NCBI GenBank assembly: GCA_016169945.1
Contig: JADLSH010000257.1
Location: 310,001-374,000 of the forward strand
DNA length: 64,000 nt
DNA from: Trachythela sp. YZ-2020
Taxonomy: Eukaryota; Cnidaria; Anthozoa; Malacalcyonacea; Clavulariidae
Direction of reading: 5' to 3'
The position numbers and the translations under genes are program-made. Below the pieces are notes generated by a model. That model was given only the letters and a program-made list of their open reading frames with translations, made no database searches and was not told the origin of the DNA. Shown here in pieces: positions 32,601 through 45,824 of this stretch; position 1 is the first letter of the stretch; each line of letters begins with the position of its first letter.

Positions 32601-35600
32601 TTGTGAGAATTTTGGTTCATTATAACGCGCAAAAACGACATATTTTTAGTTACCAAAACCTTCACGCAATATAGATCCACTGATCTGATCAGTGTATAGA
32701 TCCCTATGCTGTTTTGAAGCGAACCCATCTAATGACGTCACAAAGGTCAATGACCCCAAAGATAATTTTTTGAGAATTTGATCCAAGATGGCGGCCGATG
32801 AGCAAATTTATCACATTTTACTTGCACTTTACTCGCAAACAAAAATGTTACAGCAAAAAATAGTAACATTCTCATAGTTAGGTGGTCCAGTAAGATTAAA
32901 TAAGCCAATAAAAATTTTCGTTGCCAATGTCCTTTAACAAGGAAATCTAGGCTGCCTAATCTACAACCTTTTCGCCAGCTTCAATGTAACACTAATATTT
33001 TGAAGTTTTCTTTCCATCCTAGTCCTAGAGCTAAATTGCATCTGGAATAATCTGCCAATCCACGAACTTTCAAGTAGCATTCATGCATTTAAATATATTG
33101 TTATAGTCAGGGAGGCAGAGGGAATTTCGTTTACCTCATCGAGGGGCAAATTTATTTTACCACACAATTGTAGTTTAGTACGTGGTAAAGACGATTCCGG
33201 ATGTTGTTTGCCCCAAAATTTCTTCTATGCGCTGTTTCGTCTTCTGAGACATCGTGCGAACGCCATGTTTTTATTGCGAAATTTTCAAGAAGAAGTGAGC
33301 CCACGTTACTTTCGCCAGCACCAGGTGAAAAACTTCGTTTAAGCTACATTTAAGTTACCACTATTATCTCATTTTAAAACTAGTTTTAAGCGTAAAATTG
33401 TAAAAAACTGTGAAAATATTAATCTATATTTAATCTATATGAGTCTTTCTTAATAAATATTATATCCACGCTATCTCTAAAAGTTGTTAGTATATATTTA
33501 CAGTTACACATAGAATGGGATTAATTAATTCCGGTCCATCTTTAAACATAAACGCAGCAGAAAACATATGAACTGAAGTTCATTGTTAACATCAGCACAC
33601 CAGAAAACTGGAGGAAAGTTCATCTTTAAACATCTACGCTCCAGAAAATAGGAGGAAAATTCGACATCACCGCACCAAAAAAGAAGCAATGTTCATCTTT
33701 AAACATCAGCGCACCAGAAAAGGGAAGAAAGTTCGTTTTTTAACATCAACGCACCCGGAAACAAAAAAAAGTAAATCTTAAATCATCAACGCACGTACCA
33801 ACGTTCATTTTTAAACATCAGCCAACCAAGAAACAAAAGACATGTTTAGGTACTAATCATATAGAAAGCGTCAGTATACACGCTATCTTCATTTCGTAGC
33901 CATGTGGTCAACACTACCGCTCGAGATGTTTTACCGATTTTTTAGGGAGCCGTAATTAAATGGGCAGCCGGAGGTTATTTGATGGGGTCATGAAACAAAA
34001 TCGTTCTTCGTAGCAGGGGGCTAAGACCAAATTTATAGTAAAGCAAAGGGGCTTGAAACTAAAATCATCTTTCGTAGTATTTCACTCTCTCTTGACTTGG
34101 CAGTTCCTACTTTTATAATTTTAGTGAAAATAGATTTAATAATCAAGTGAATGCAATTTGAAATTTGTGTGTAAGAAATCTATACCTTTTAGTATAAATA
34201 CTAACCACAGCCAGTATTAACCCATTAACTTGTAATACGCCCAGATGCGCCCTACTTTACTACTTTACTCAACCTCGTTCCCAGCCTCTTCCCTCTTGTG
34301 GCGAGTTTACTATGTCTTATGGCCGGTTTACAGTTCGCGCGAAGGAGCGAATTTGTCACTGAGCGTGCCCGAGGGTAATTATGGCAAATTTCGTCATTCT
34401 ACTTGATTCGCAGCGACTGGCGAAAGAGTTGAAAATTTTCAACTTTTTCGCCAGTCGCCAGCGAACGAATTAAAGTTTAGCCAATCAAGAGCCAGGATTT
34501 TGGAAGTTTGCAAATTTTCGAGCGAATTTTAAAATGTGTAAACCCGATTCGCTATGTTCGCGCGAAGTATTCGCGCGAACTGTAAACCGGCCTTAAAGCC
34601 TGACGATTATACTCGTCAGTGCTAGGGAGCTGCAAGTTAATGGGCTAACAAAACTATCTGCCAGTGTTTCCCCTTTAGCTGGCAATCAGATGCGCCCAAC
34701 TTTAGTATTTTACTGTCTAAGACGATTTTACTCCTTAGTAGTAGGGTGCTGCCAGTTAATAAGAAGATAGTAGTGTGAAACTATATAATGGATTACACCA
34801 GTACAATGTGTATCTATTGTGTGTTTGATATTAATAGTTCAATGAGGGTTATGAAATCATTTTTCTAATAATTGAGGGGGTGCCAAAAAATTTCTCGAAT
34901 GCATGGGAAGGGCACAAACTATTCAAATTATATAAAATAGCCTCCGGTCCCCCATGACACATACTTAATGACCGCTCCCGTAGTATATTCAATTAGACTT
35001 TTTGAGCTTTTTGCCTTTAGGATGGTGTGAAATATTTTATATAATATTTGTTCCTGTATAAACATGTATAATCTAGATTATAGTTTAGTATATCTCCTAG
35101 TATAGTATTTCTGAATTAGGGGTACATCATTAAAGCATTATTAAACTTGTATAATTGTGAGCAAAAACGGCCAAGCCCAAGAGATAAACTTAAGCAAACG
35201 TAGTTCATCTGCGTGCTAAGTTCATCCACACAGACGAACTTGCGTGTCTGTTATGTCGTCACGGAACCTTGTACTGGCTACTTATCATTATATGTAATGT
35301 TTACAATATGAGCATCCGTGTTGTATTGGATATACAGAGTGCATCAAAATAGACGTAATCCAACTTTAGCATGTTATCGTGCGTTTATTATTTTTTTATA
35401 TTTTTCTTTTCATGCCAATAAATATCAATCGTCTAGCTGTCAAATGATACCTTTTTTGTATCATTTCTTAAAAAAGAGTGAAATAGTAAGTAAGTAAGCA
35501 GGGGTGCTTATTATCCTTACTTGCAGCTGAGAGCTGAGCTGAATTGCGAAGGACACAGCTCAACGTGACCAAGTCGAAGGCTTTCTAGGGCGCATATGGC

Positions 35601-38600
35601 AGCCACCTTTTGCTCGCCATCACGGAGCACAGCTACGATGGAAGGGCCAGTTAGGGGTTAAACCCAACCCACCCTGTCAACATTCCCTGTGGGAGGAAAC
35701 CGGAGAAAACCCGGCAGAGCGTTGACTAACTCTTTTCACATAGCTATCATAAGTCGTCCCCAACGGGACTTGAACCCACGATATCAGAGGTGAAAGGCGC
35801 GTGCTCTGACGATTGCGCCACCGAAGCCCCTACGATTGCGCCAACGATTCCACCATTGGGAGTTGAGTGCAAAGCTATTGAGTACAGGAAATTTGCAGAC
35901 TGAACTGGCAATGCTGAACGATTCGCAAGTAGACAACAATCATCTGGGTATTTGGTCGAAAATTTGAAGGATGTTAATTCCCAAAGGTGGCAAAATATAT
36001 TTCGACCACTCTTTTTTCATCGCATATTTATATTGGGCCGTTATTAATCGCAGTGATACTAAGAAAGGGTGTCTTTTGACAGCTAAGAGCCTGATCATTA
36101 TTTGTTTGAAAAAGGTAAATCTATAAACTAAATATTATGCGCTCGATAGCACGCTAAAGTTCGATTACCGTGTTTTTATACACCATGTACATGTACATTG
36201 TGAAATGAATTAATTCATATGCGAACTACAGTCGAACCTCTACTTACGGACACCTCCCGGAAGCGGACACCTCTTGTACGCGGACACTGTTATTGGGTCC
36301 CGGCCAATACGCTATTATATTACTATATTTACAACCTCTCCTAGGCGGACACCTCCCGTAAGCGGACGCGGACACCAAAACAACCTTCCCAAACAACATT
36401 ATAACCTCTTGTAAGCGGACACACTTGATTTATTTTCTGTTAAATTAATAATTACGCCGCCTAGTTGACTTAATATAATATTAAATTGGTAATGTTTGTA
36501 TATATAATCTAGGGGCACAAAGGTTTTACGGTGGGGTTTTTAGAGTAAATTTGCAATAACAGCTGTCAATAATATAGTCACTAAGTCATATTAACATCAT
36601 TATTAAAGAATCATGTTTCAACAGTTACGTAATCAGTTAAATATTAACCAACCTCTCATAAGCGGACACCTCCCGTAAGCGGACACCAGGTCGTGGTCCC
36701 GAGGGTGTCCGCTTACGGGAGGTTCGACTGTAGTTCAAACCACACGTGCTTGAAATTGGCGCTATCATCATCATCATCATCATTTGTATAGGCTTTACAC
36801 GGGTATACATGTGACGTCTACATGTTCTGTAGAAAGCTTATTGATTATTTACGAATTTCACAATTACTCACATCTTGCATTTTGAAATCAAAAGTATTTC
36901 TTGAGATTTAATTTGCTCACAAGAGTGCGATTATATTAATTCCCAAAGTCACATTTTTTCAACAAATCATATTGAAGTGCTGCCCATAGCAGACCAATCA
37001 GATCAAATCATAGAATTCAACTAGCCAGTTCTTAATTTCTAATTTAATCACATCTTGACCTTTGTGACAGGTATCGTCCACCTGGGGAAGGGCAGCCAGC
37101 TGGTGTGTTGAGAAAGGATATTAAATTATGGGGTCCAGAAATGTCTGAGGAAGGAAACATGCCTACATTTCAGTTTGATAAGTTATTGAATGATGAACAA
37201 GAACTTTACACATGGCTGGTAACATTGGCAACTCAAACCGGAATAGCCAGAATAGAACATGTACCCAAAGAGGCTGGTCAATTGAAGATACTGGGTGAAA
37301 GGGTTGGTTATCTTTTCCAAACTACTTACGGGTTAGTGTCATTTAGTTCACATATTTTGTCAGAAAACTAGGCATGCACGCAGAGGAAACACTGTATAAA
37401 CAAATTGGTAAAATTCAGTGACCGGAATGTTCCATTGACTTTTCATTGTTTGAAAATCCTACTGTTCTCTGCCGATCTAGTCACTCATTGTTTTAATATA
37501 GTTGTGACGTTATGTAAAGGTCTTATAGGTGGTTCATTAACCACTAACAACTTCCCCTTGAAGAATAAAATCGACTATAAAAACTATCAGTTGGGCATAT
37601 CGCGGTATGATATGGGTTAACGAAAGATATGGGCAATTTCCAATGGACGAGTCCAATCACATGGCGTTAGAGTAAAATAACGAAATAGGGGATTGATTGT
37701 TGTTGCGCGGGACTTCTAACAGTATCGAATTAAAATCGTCTGCAGGCGTTAAAAGCCAGTGTAAAATTAAAGAATGAACATTACCAATTAAAGTTAAGTA
37801 AATCGAATTCATTTTTTAGACCAGTCTTTGAAATAAGAGCATTCAGCGAAAACTCGACACATGAAATTGGTTACAGTGATTCTTATTTACCCATGCATTC
37901 TGATTATTCATTCAACCAACTCGTACCTGGGGTAAGTCTTTCTATATAATCGAAAACTAAAGTGGCGATCAAGTCCGTTCTGCTCATGCGCGTACTTTTT
38001 TACAAAACGTATTTTGATAATGGTTGGTAGACTTTGTTTACAATTTATCACTTGATTATGCTCCAAAACAAAATAAACGAAACAAAACAAACGTGGGGGA
38101 ATAAACTGAAAGTTATGTTTTGGACGAAAATGTTGACTATAATTATCATGAGTAATAGTGACTGCAAAATCTGACTCGTAGTTGATGAATTTTTTAGTAG
38201 GATTACGGATTATTGACGCATGAAAAACAAGATTATGGATTACTTGGGTAGCACTTTAGGATTACGGATTATTGTTCATGTCGGAGACTGTCCGAATATT
38301 CGGATATTCCTAGGATTATATAGTTTTTAAATTGGGTATAACGAACTGCCACTTTAGGTATGATGAACAATTTTATACTATAGTTTTCTGAAGAGACGGT
38401 GTTTTTATTAAGTCAATACTATCATATGCATGTGTATTGTTACATGATATAGTCTAAACATGTAATAACTAAATATAACAAGAAGACCTTAGTTAACCTT
38501 GCATGAATAAGCAAATATTTTAGCGCCCACAATGTTAGGTAATCGGACACATTTCAGTTTAGCACTGGTTGATTAACTGTCGATGGAATTTGCTTGCTCA

Positions 38601-41600
38601 TACTGTATTGCATCAGCAATTATGTCATAGTTCTAGTTATAATAATTAGGTCCTAATTAGCCTCTACCCGTTAGTATAACGTTAGTATAATCATTTTCAG
38701 ATTGAATTCTCACGCGAATAGCTGTGTCTAAAGGAACCTCTGTGAAACGTGACTGTGAAACTGTGAACTTTGTGAACCTTTTATTTTATCATATATCTTT
38801 ATTAACGCGTGTGTGATTTATTGTGAATTGTTGGGCGAAACCCGGGAGGCAATCCCCAACAAAGTCGCTATTGAAAATGAAAACAAAAGGTAAAATTAAA
38901 GGTTGAGATGCCAGTCAACATAAATAACATCGCGAACATGCCGGAGACACAGAATCTTTTTTAAATCTGTTTCGAGCCGCGGAGCGCACGCGAAACACCA
39001 CACTCGTGCCACGCGTGAATCACACGAGCGTCGCTGTGTTGCCAGATTGTGAACAAAGTTCATGTTTGTGAACAAAGATATTTTTGTGAACTTTTTATGA
39101 ACTAATGAAGTCAGAACTTTGTAATGTCATTTATATGAAATTGAGAAAAAATAATGGAAAAATTAGTGGCTTTCTGCTTGTACTTCATGTAAGCTTGTCC
39201 CCAATTGTTGGATGATGATACGAGAGGTGTTCTACGAAAGTCGGACGGAATTCTTCGCCAAACATCGAAACTAGACGGGAAAGTGGGAATCCGCATGGTT
39301 TACCGGTGATTACCACTAATCTTATTTCCAGACCAGTGATGCAATTTATTTTGTCTCGACTAGGTCTCGATGAGCTCTACTGGTTTCAGTAGTAAGAATG
39401 AGTATTGCATTCGGGGTTTTCGCTAAATTTGTTAAGCTATTTGAGATGGAGAAAATCCAAAGAAAAGACGCTGTCCTGCTAGGCAGAGCCGCCCAGAGGA
39501 GAGGGGGCAAAGGGGGCAATTTGCTCCGGATCAAAGTGAAATATGCATATATTACTGTCAAATAGTCTCTCAGAATACAGGAATTTGCCATTCCTGAGAC
39601 CCTAGATTTTAAAAGGGGAAGAATGCCCCCGGATCTCCCTAAACTGATTTTAGTACTGAACGCAGATTGAGAACGTTATTTAAAACGTTAAAGACTACAG
39701 TACGTAATCCAGAAGTTCAAGGATATAGGAATCAATTTTCTAAACAAGAACAAACCACAAAGATCTTTCAAGATGGAAAATAACTAGGTCCCCAAAGCTT
39801 GCCCCGGGCCCCCGAATGTCTCTGTGCGGGCCTGCTGCTAGGACAGTTTCGTTATGTAGCTATATAAGAACGAGTCTAATTGGAAATGCTTACAACATTG
39901 CGAATTTAAAAATTAAACTATGAAACAAATGGTACGCAGGAATAAGGATTTGCGGGAAGGGGGTGTGAGGGACCAACAGGTTGTCAGCATTTTGGAATGT
40001 GTCAAAAATGTAAAAAATCCTGAAAATGCAGTATGTTTTTAAACTTTCGTGGGTCGATGTGCTTCTGCTACGACCCTCAGATCTATACGGTCATAATTTT
40101 GTCATTGTGTAAGGTACAACATGTTTTTGTCAAGTTGTGAACATTGATGGATATTTTGTGAACTTTTGAACATGCGTAGCATGAACATTTTCAAAATTCA
40201 TGTGGCAACAATGCGTCAGCTTGATCGCGAGAAGATCCAAATTCCAAACATCAACATCAACATCAACATCAACATTGGTCACATCGAATATGTTTACTTT
40301 TGACACTTGTACTACTGTTCATGTTTGTTGAATATATTTTAGGGATATTTTGGTTATAATTCCATGACACGCAATCACGAATATTTCTCTTTGATCTTGA
40401 CCCAAATCCCGACCCAATCCCTAACCCTAACCCTATTTCGTGCGTGTCATGGAATTGTAACCGATATTTTTGTTTAGAAAAATGGGATACGGATTATTTT
40501 CAAATTTTAACTGAGATTATGGATTATTCACCCCCCCCCCCGCCCTAACAGGACCTCGTTACATTGTATTGTATTGTATAAACTTTATTTAAACAGGGTT
40601 TACATAAACCTTTTCAGTGAAATACACTGCTATCAATAAGGGTCCTGTATTAGAGTATAGCAAGGTAGTCATGGATTAAGATGATGACGCTTCCCTGAAG
40701 CTCGTTGCTGAAAATATACCGTTGTTGTTTCGAACATCTTTTGTGTATAATAAATAGAATGAGTTCTCTTGAACAAATTAAACAAGCAAATGGCACGTTT
40801 AAACCTATGGCGCGTTGTATGGCACTTAGCACAACAATAGTGTCATTCAGTAACGATCCAGTGATCGGAATGTCCCATTGTCGTTTCATTGTTTTGCAAA
40901 TCCCATTGCTCTCCATGTCATCCAGCCGCTCATTGCTTTGATATATTGGTGACGTTATGCAAAGGCATATTGCACTCGAAACGATCCATTAATGTACCAC
41001 TTACTATCAAAAATCAAAATCTTATATTAACTCCCGAGGACTACTATATTTCAGCCAGGGATATTTCATATAAAATATGTCCTCTTCAGTTGCTATCTTT
41101 ATTACAATAAACTGAACACTACCTTCGATATAGACAGACCTAGAACTTTGAAAACTCTGTGTAGTAGGTGTCGTTCGTTGCAAACGAAATGTTGTTCGTA
41201 AATATGTAGGAATGCCTAGTTCGAGATATATTGTAATTTGTAATTTTATGTATTGTTATATGTTTAGACTTTGGTGTAATATTTGGGACAAATAGTTCTG
41301 TTGTCCTTACCATCAGTCGTACGATTGTTAAGTTAATAATTAAACAAATATTGTAGTGAGGGTCTAAATTGATTTTGACGGGGTTATTGATTTTGACGAA
41401 ATGCAAATGGTTCGGTAAATCCACTCCGTATACATATATGTCTTTGTTGTGCAAAGGAAAAGGGTAGAGGGGGGAATATACGTAGATGGGAGGGGGCTTA
41501 ATAGATTTTCTCCTCTAAAATGGAGGAGGCTTATAAGGTAGGGGGCGTATTTAAGAGGGAGACTTCATTGATGATTATCGGTATTTCTTTAGGTTGCAAT

Positions 41601-43732
41601 GTTTCATTGTATTGAGCAAACAGAAGGTGAAGGTGGTGCCAATTTATGGGTAGATGCTTTCCATGCAGCAAACCTCCTCCACGAAGAAAACTCAGAATCA
41701 TTTCAAATACTGGCCAACACACCAGTCGTATTTCGAAATTTAACAAAGACGCAGGTTGGACAAATGTATAATGCATCTCGTCATCCTCTAATCAGGTTAG
41801 TTATTTTGCTACATACGAGATGAACGTCACCTCCAGGATTAGCCCTTCATGGGACTAGCCCTTAATGTAGGACTCATGTAAACACCCCCGGAAAGCGATT
41901 GCCATACACAACGATATTAATTGTTACTCTTTGTATGTATATATATTTGTATATTTAAGGGACTTTTCTTGAGAGGGGGCAAAAATCAATCCGTGGCGTT
42001 TGCCCCCCGCTCCCTGCTTACATGTTAAAAACGGCCTTACTGGCAATGTGAGGAAGTCTTGCGGTGGACAAAAGGATTGCATGCTCTGGTAAAAAGATTT
42101 GGCGTGATATCTTATTCCGTTTACGTCTACCTTAACTGGGATGAACCCCAAACAAACCCTTCCATCGTCACTGTGCTCCGTAATCAGACGTAGGCCATAC
42201 GGTGGCAACCAGGGGTGCCCTCATTAAGCTTTCGACTTGATCTATTTGGGCTACTTCCTTCGTAATTAAGTTCTCAGCTGCAAGTATGGATGACAGGCCT
42301 GGGAAAAAATTATTTATTTCTGGGACCAATGCAATCAAACAAAAACATTTCTGTCAATATTCGGGCAGTTCGCTAACTAACAGAGAACGAAAAGCTTAGC
42401 CAAAAGTGTCCACCCTTTCCCTCCAACCCCTGTTGATCTCACAACTGTGCTGCAAATCAGCAAATATCTAGATCTGTGTATCTAAATATATCTTATGGTC
42501 GTCTGCTTCTAAGAGTATACACTCTAATATCAAATACTAGATTGTTGACTGTTGTACAGGTTGACATTCTTGGAATTTTCTTGGGACTCAAAAATATTCT
42601 ATCCAATACTTTTTCCACCCCTGATGGATGATTACCACAACTGCCACCCAACACGCACACCCACAACTGTACAAGGACCTTATTGCAGATCCTTTTTTTC
42701 AGTATCTAACAAATATTAATGATCTCCAAATTAACTGATTTTCGTACCTAGTTGAGGTCAAGTTCACACTGGATTTTACACGCGCAATTTTCGCTTGCAA
42801 CTCGCAACGCAACGGCGTTGTATTGCAAGTTGCAAGCAATATTGCCTCGTGTAACTCCTTTAGTTTGCAAATGGCGAGAAAAATTGCGTTGCGAGTCGAA
42901 CAGCTTCGCAACGATACGTAAGGCGATGTTACTGGTTTGAGTTGTTCGGCAAAGCATTCCGTTACGAATGGTCGTCGAAAATTGTCCCTTGTAACATCAC
43001 CTTAACGAATTGCATAGTGTAACATCCACAACAACTTGCCTCGCATTTGTTTTGAAAATCAGCCAATCAGAAGACATACTAGTCCGCGATCAGGATAAAT
43101 TCTTCCGAAATTAAAAATGGCGGGCTTTTCATCCGTGAACTGAGCGAAGCAAAAGGAAATCTTCAGATGGATTTACGAATTAAACACTTACGAATGCTCG
43201 AGACTCGACGAGTGTAGCAGAATAATATAATTGCATTGCAGTTCGCAAAACAAGTTTTCAAAACAAGTTTTTTCATTACAAGCTGCACTATCATTTAAAA
43301 AAAAATGCCTCGATTCCGACTCTGTGTGTAAAAGTGTTAAAACTCTCTCTAATATATGACGTTTCTCTGTTTAGAGTTGATCATGACAAAAAGGTGAAGC
43401 AAATGTGTTATAGTGATGAATTCCGTCATAATCATATGCCATTGGAGCCAAAGCTTATGAAACCCTTCTATAAAGCTTACTTCCGCTACTCTGAATTACT
43501 GGCAGACAAAAGAACCTCGTTTTGGTATAAAATGAAACCAGGTGACCTCATGACAGTCAATAATCACCGTGTGCTACACGCAAGATCTGAGTTTAAAGAT
43601 CGAAGCGAAAACGTGAGGATACTCGAGCTTGGGTATTTTGATTGGGATTGTGTTTACTCGAAAATTCGATATCTGGCTGAGAGACAAGGAATACAGTCGC
43701 CTGATGTGATGAATGGAAAATATTTTGAGTAA
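26639..43732 (+). CDS. Gamma-butyrobetaine dioxygenase-like gene, copy 2 (complete)
   Basis: Five exons: 26639-27015, 37071-37331, 37820-37931, 41593-41795, 43375-43732, total 1311 nt including TAA, 436 residues. Introns of 10055, 488, 3661 and 1579 bp have AG..GT edges and consistent phases. Residues 1-35 are basic and hydroxylated, so mitochondrial targeting is plausible. The N-terminal zinc site is C66, C68, C71 with H113, as in BBOX1. The catalytic fold has H239-S-D241 and H386, with R399 as the probable 2-oxoglutarate ligand. The Cys-rich start (ENCRCPACYTD) resembles BBOX1 more than trimethyllysine dioxygenase, so carnitine synthesis is the best guess. Length exceeds human BBOX1 mainly through the leader. 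Intron 1 is crowded with mobile elements. Confidence 0.9.
27306..30247. mobile_element. Foldback-like element with arms near 0.9-1.1 kb, no transposase
   Basis: Left arm 27306-28182 and right arm about 29105-30247 are reverse complements over most of their length, with indels. Ends are aataggcaattcc and ggaattgcctatt. The centre, about 28183-29104, is unique and includes G-rich aggggaggtg motifs. Paired ORFs on opposite strands are reflections of one repeat and are not genes. No clear target duplication was found. It lies in intron 1 of BBOX-like copy 2. Confidence 0.8.
30405..30434. repeat. Perfect 30-bp palindrome
   Basis: tcattaattgtactg is followed at once by its exact reverse complement, with a PstI-like ctgcag at the centre. 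It lies between two larger mobile elements in intron 1 of BBOX-like copy 2. A 12-bp TAA repeat follows nearby (30485-30500). Confidence 0.9.
30747..32933. mobile_element. Non-autonomous TTAA-type DNA transposon (Kolobok- or piggyBac-like), 2.19 kb
   Basis: TIRs of about 27 bp (aggacattggcaacgaaaat and complement) are flanked by TTAA at 30743-30746 and 32934-32937. TTAA duplication occurs in piggyBac and Kolobok; the aagga-type terminus fits Kolobok better. No transposase-like ORF; the longest frame (32071-32259) is unsupported. A small palindrome (ctataaactagctatagctagtttatag) lies near 32050-32077. Confidence 0.8.
33535..33840. repeat. Imperfect 45-50-bp tandem repeat
   Basis: About six units contain (g)ttcatctttaaacatcagcgcaccagaaaa-like text, with variants such as aacatcaacgcacc. 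They are too diverged to set an exact period by eye. They lie in intron 1 of BBOX-like copy 2. Confidence 0.6.
34321..34592. mobile_element. PIF/Harbinger-like MITE, 272 bp
   Basis: TIR ggccggtttacagttcgcgc at the left and its complement at the right, flanked by TTA at 34317-34319 (one base, T34320, intervenes) and 34593-34595. A TTA-type 3-bp duplication with GGCC...GTTTAC termini fits PIF/Harbinger. No coding capacity. Confidence 0.65.
35485..35830 (-). mobile_element. tRNA-derived SINE, private to duplication copy 2
   Basis: Minus-strand order is a tRNA-like head (35830-35757) with box A-like tggcgcaatcgtcagagc and box B gggttcaagtccc, then a body with cgggttttctccggtttcct (near 35690-35715), then a simple (ctta)n tail at 35485-35498. 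The body motif resembles the conserved central segment seen in several metazoan SINE superfamilies. Copy 1 lacks the insert at the same place. Confidence 0.75.
36229..36730. mobile_element. pogo/Tc1-mariner-like MITE, 502 bp
   Basis: Ends cagtcgaacctc and gaggttcgactg-type TIRs are flanked by TA at 36227-36228 and 36731-36732. Copy 1 has the empty site with a single TA (aactagttcaaacc near 597-610), proving insertion after duplication. Subterminal blocks repeat gcggacacctcccgtaag several times. No transposase. Confidence 0.9.
39484..39834. mobile_element. hAT-like MITE, 351 bp
   Basis: Termini cagagccgccc and gcgggcctg are imperfect complements, and the exact 8-bp duplication ctgctagg is at 39476-39483 and 39835-39842. 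Around it lies a short plus-strand frame that becomes continuous when the MITE is removed (about 39390-39870); its family is not recognised. Confidence 0.75.
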
Positions 43733-44013
43733 AGTATGAAACAATTATTTGGAATGACTAGTTGTGCTGAAACAAAGAATACCTAGGGCCTTTTCAACAC
43801 ATAAACTGGCGAGGCCAAGGCCCATGGAGGCTCCAGCCCCCATGTTACCCCGTCCCCCCCAGTAAATTATTTTGCCCTTCCCCCCAGCGAAGGTCCCTTC
43901 TGCCCAAAAGATTGGCCAAAAGGGGAAGGATAACTTAGTTTTGAAGAGTATTGTATGTTCCCATAACAAAACCCTTGCTTTTGCACTGAAAGCTCAGTCC
44001 GTTTTAATAGATG

Positions 44014-44019
44014 GGATAT

Positions 44020-44075
<56 letters not shown>
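44014..44075. repeat. (gatt)n microsatellite, LINE tail
   Basis: About 15 perfect gatt units. It directly adjoins a LINE C-terminal fragment whose 3' end points to it, so it is the likely 3' tail of that element. Confidence 0.85.
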
Positions 44076-44076
<1 letters not shown>

Positions 44077-44545
44077 AATAGTATTTATTCAGGAAAACCA
44101 ACATCACAAGTTGTGTTTTTCAGAAGGTCCCTGAGAAACTATAGAAATACAAAAGATTATACAATAATAATATGCATGCAGGTTATACGATATATATATA
44201 ATAATATATATATACAAGAAAAGTTTTAAAATATAGAACTAAGATAATTATATGGTACAAAGAAAAGCTAGTTGCAAAATGCTTTCGATTATATTAATAC
44301 TGTGGAGATTTAAGAAGTGCATTATGAAATCTAGCTAGCAGGTTAATTAATTTGATGTTATTGTCCAATTTATTGTACTCCTTACAAGCTTGATAAAGAA
44401 GTTTCTGCTTTCCCCAATTGGTATTCGGTTTGCTGAGATGAATGTGATCTCTTTGTCTCGTGTTATACAGGTGGTTGGTTTTAGGTAGGTCGAAGTCATA
44501 ATCTATCAGGTTATTTTTCAATTTGAAAATGGTCAGCATTCCAAT
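44076..44545 (-). pseudogene. LINE 3' end fragment
   Basis: The minus-strand frame 44539-44294 contains LYNTRQRDHIHL and ACKEYNKLDNNIK, typical for the last residues of a LINE reverse-transcriptase ORF. Then a 3' UTR leads to the gatt tail at 44014. 5'-truncated on insertion, about 0.5 kb left. It lies in the private insert of duplication copy 2. Confidence 0.65.
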
Positions 44546-45354
44546 ATATATCCAAAATAGTTACTGAAAATGCGAGAAATCAAGCCCCAAAGACTCAAGA
44601 ATACGAATATATTCTGGGGAGGACACGTCATTTTTAACTGTGCGCGTCAACGTACGTTTTTTTTTGCAAATACGGTCCATCAATATTCTTGCAAAATGAA
44701 GTACTCTTAAACTCGATTAAACCTGCAAATTTGGTGACATTTCTTTTAGGGACCGTTCACTAATTAAAGCAAAATATTTGTTTTGTCACACAGTCGAGCA
44801 AAACCTAGTCTTACCAATCATGAATCTATTCCAACGTGGGAAAATATATTTGCAAAACTTAGTATTGAACTACTCGATTAAACAAGTTCATTAATCTAAC
44901 TTGTTTGTGGTCATCTTTAGAACGAAAATACAGTACTCAGTAGTACAAGCAGCCTACCCCTAAAATTTAATTTAATTTTATGTTTCATTAGCATCGTGGT
45001 ATGTTGGCGAATTATAAATAAAACTACCTGAAGGTGGTTGGTAGAGCAAGAATCAGTCCACATGTATACTTTTCACACGCACCTAAGGCGAAATTCAAAG
45101 GCAACCGCCTATTGCAAGAATTGAAACCCAGGCACAGAGCAGAAAGAAGCATGCACTAATTACTTAACTATTAATATCACCTTGAATTTTATATTTAACT
45201 TCCAGTTTAATTCTCCGTCTAGTTTATTGGTGCATGACATAGCCTCATCACAGGTTCTCTCTCTGCCAGTCAATATAGTTGTGTGGGTTGTGCATGCACT
45301 TCAACCGGTAACTGTACAGCTAAGTCCAGGGACGTCGCGAAGTCATTGATATTA

Positions 45355-45582
45355 GGGAACTTTAGATTTGACGACGGCTACGAGAACGACTACGAGATTT
45401 TTCAGTTAAATATCTGCTAATACAAACTTGTTATAATCCTCTCTTTGGCACCAGAGCTTTCGCACAGCACATCTGTATAACAACAGTTGAGCCAAAGCGA
45501 GTACAACTTTGAGTTTGTATTAGCAGATATTTGGCGGGAAAATCTCGTAGTTCTCGTAGCCGTCGTGAAATCTAAAGTTCCC
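45355..45582. mobile_element. TA-flanked MITE, 228 bp
   Basis: TIRs begin gggaactttagattt and continue with acgacggctacgag; both ends are adjacent to TA (45353-45354, 45583-45584). Mariner-type duplication. No coding sequence. Confidence 0.75.
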
Positions 45583-45630
45583 TATGGGGAAGTTGTACAG
45601 GAACCCTTTTCCTGCTGATAATTTCAGAAA

Positions 45631-45824
45631 ATATAGAGTAAATGTTATTCCGAACAAAGAGTGCATAATAATACTCTAACATACAATTTTTAACTGTATA
45701 TTTTGCTTTGTATTGTTAACGCCATATCTTGTTGTAACTCACTGCTGAAGATGAATCAAATTTAAATTCGAAATATACAGTTAAAAAATTGCACTCTTTG
45801 TTCGGAATAACATTTATTCTATAT
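45631..45824. repeat. 35-bp inverted repeat around a hammerhead-like spacer
   Basis: Arms 45631-45665 and 45790-45824 match at 34 of 35 positions. Within the spacer, actgctgaagatg and ttcgaaat lie 12 bases apart, near 45740-45774. Inner parts of the arms (caatttttaactgtatattt) also pair. Similar in layout to 25129-25235. Confidence 0.65.
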
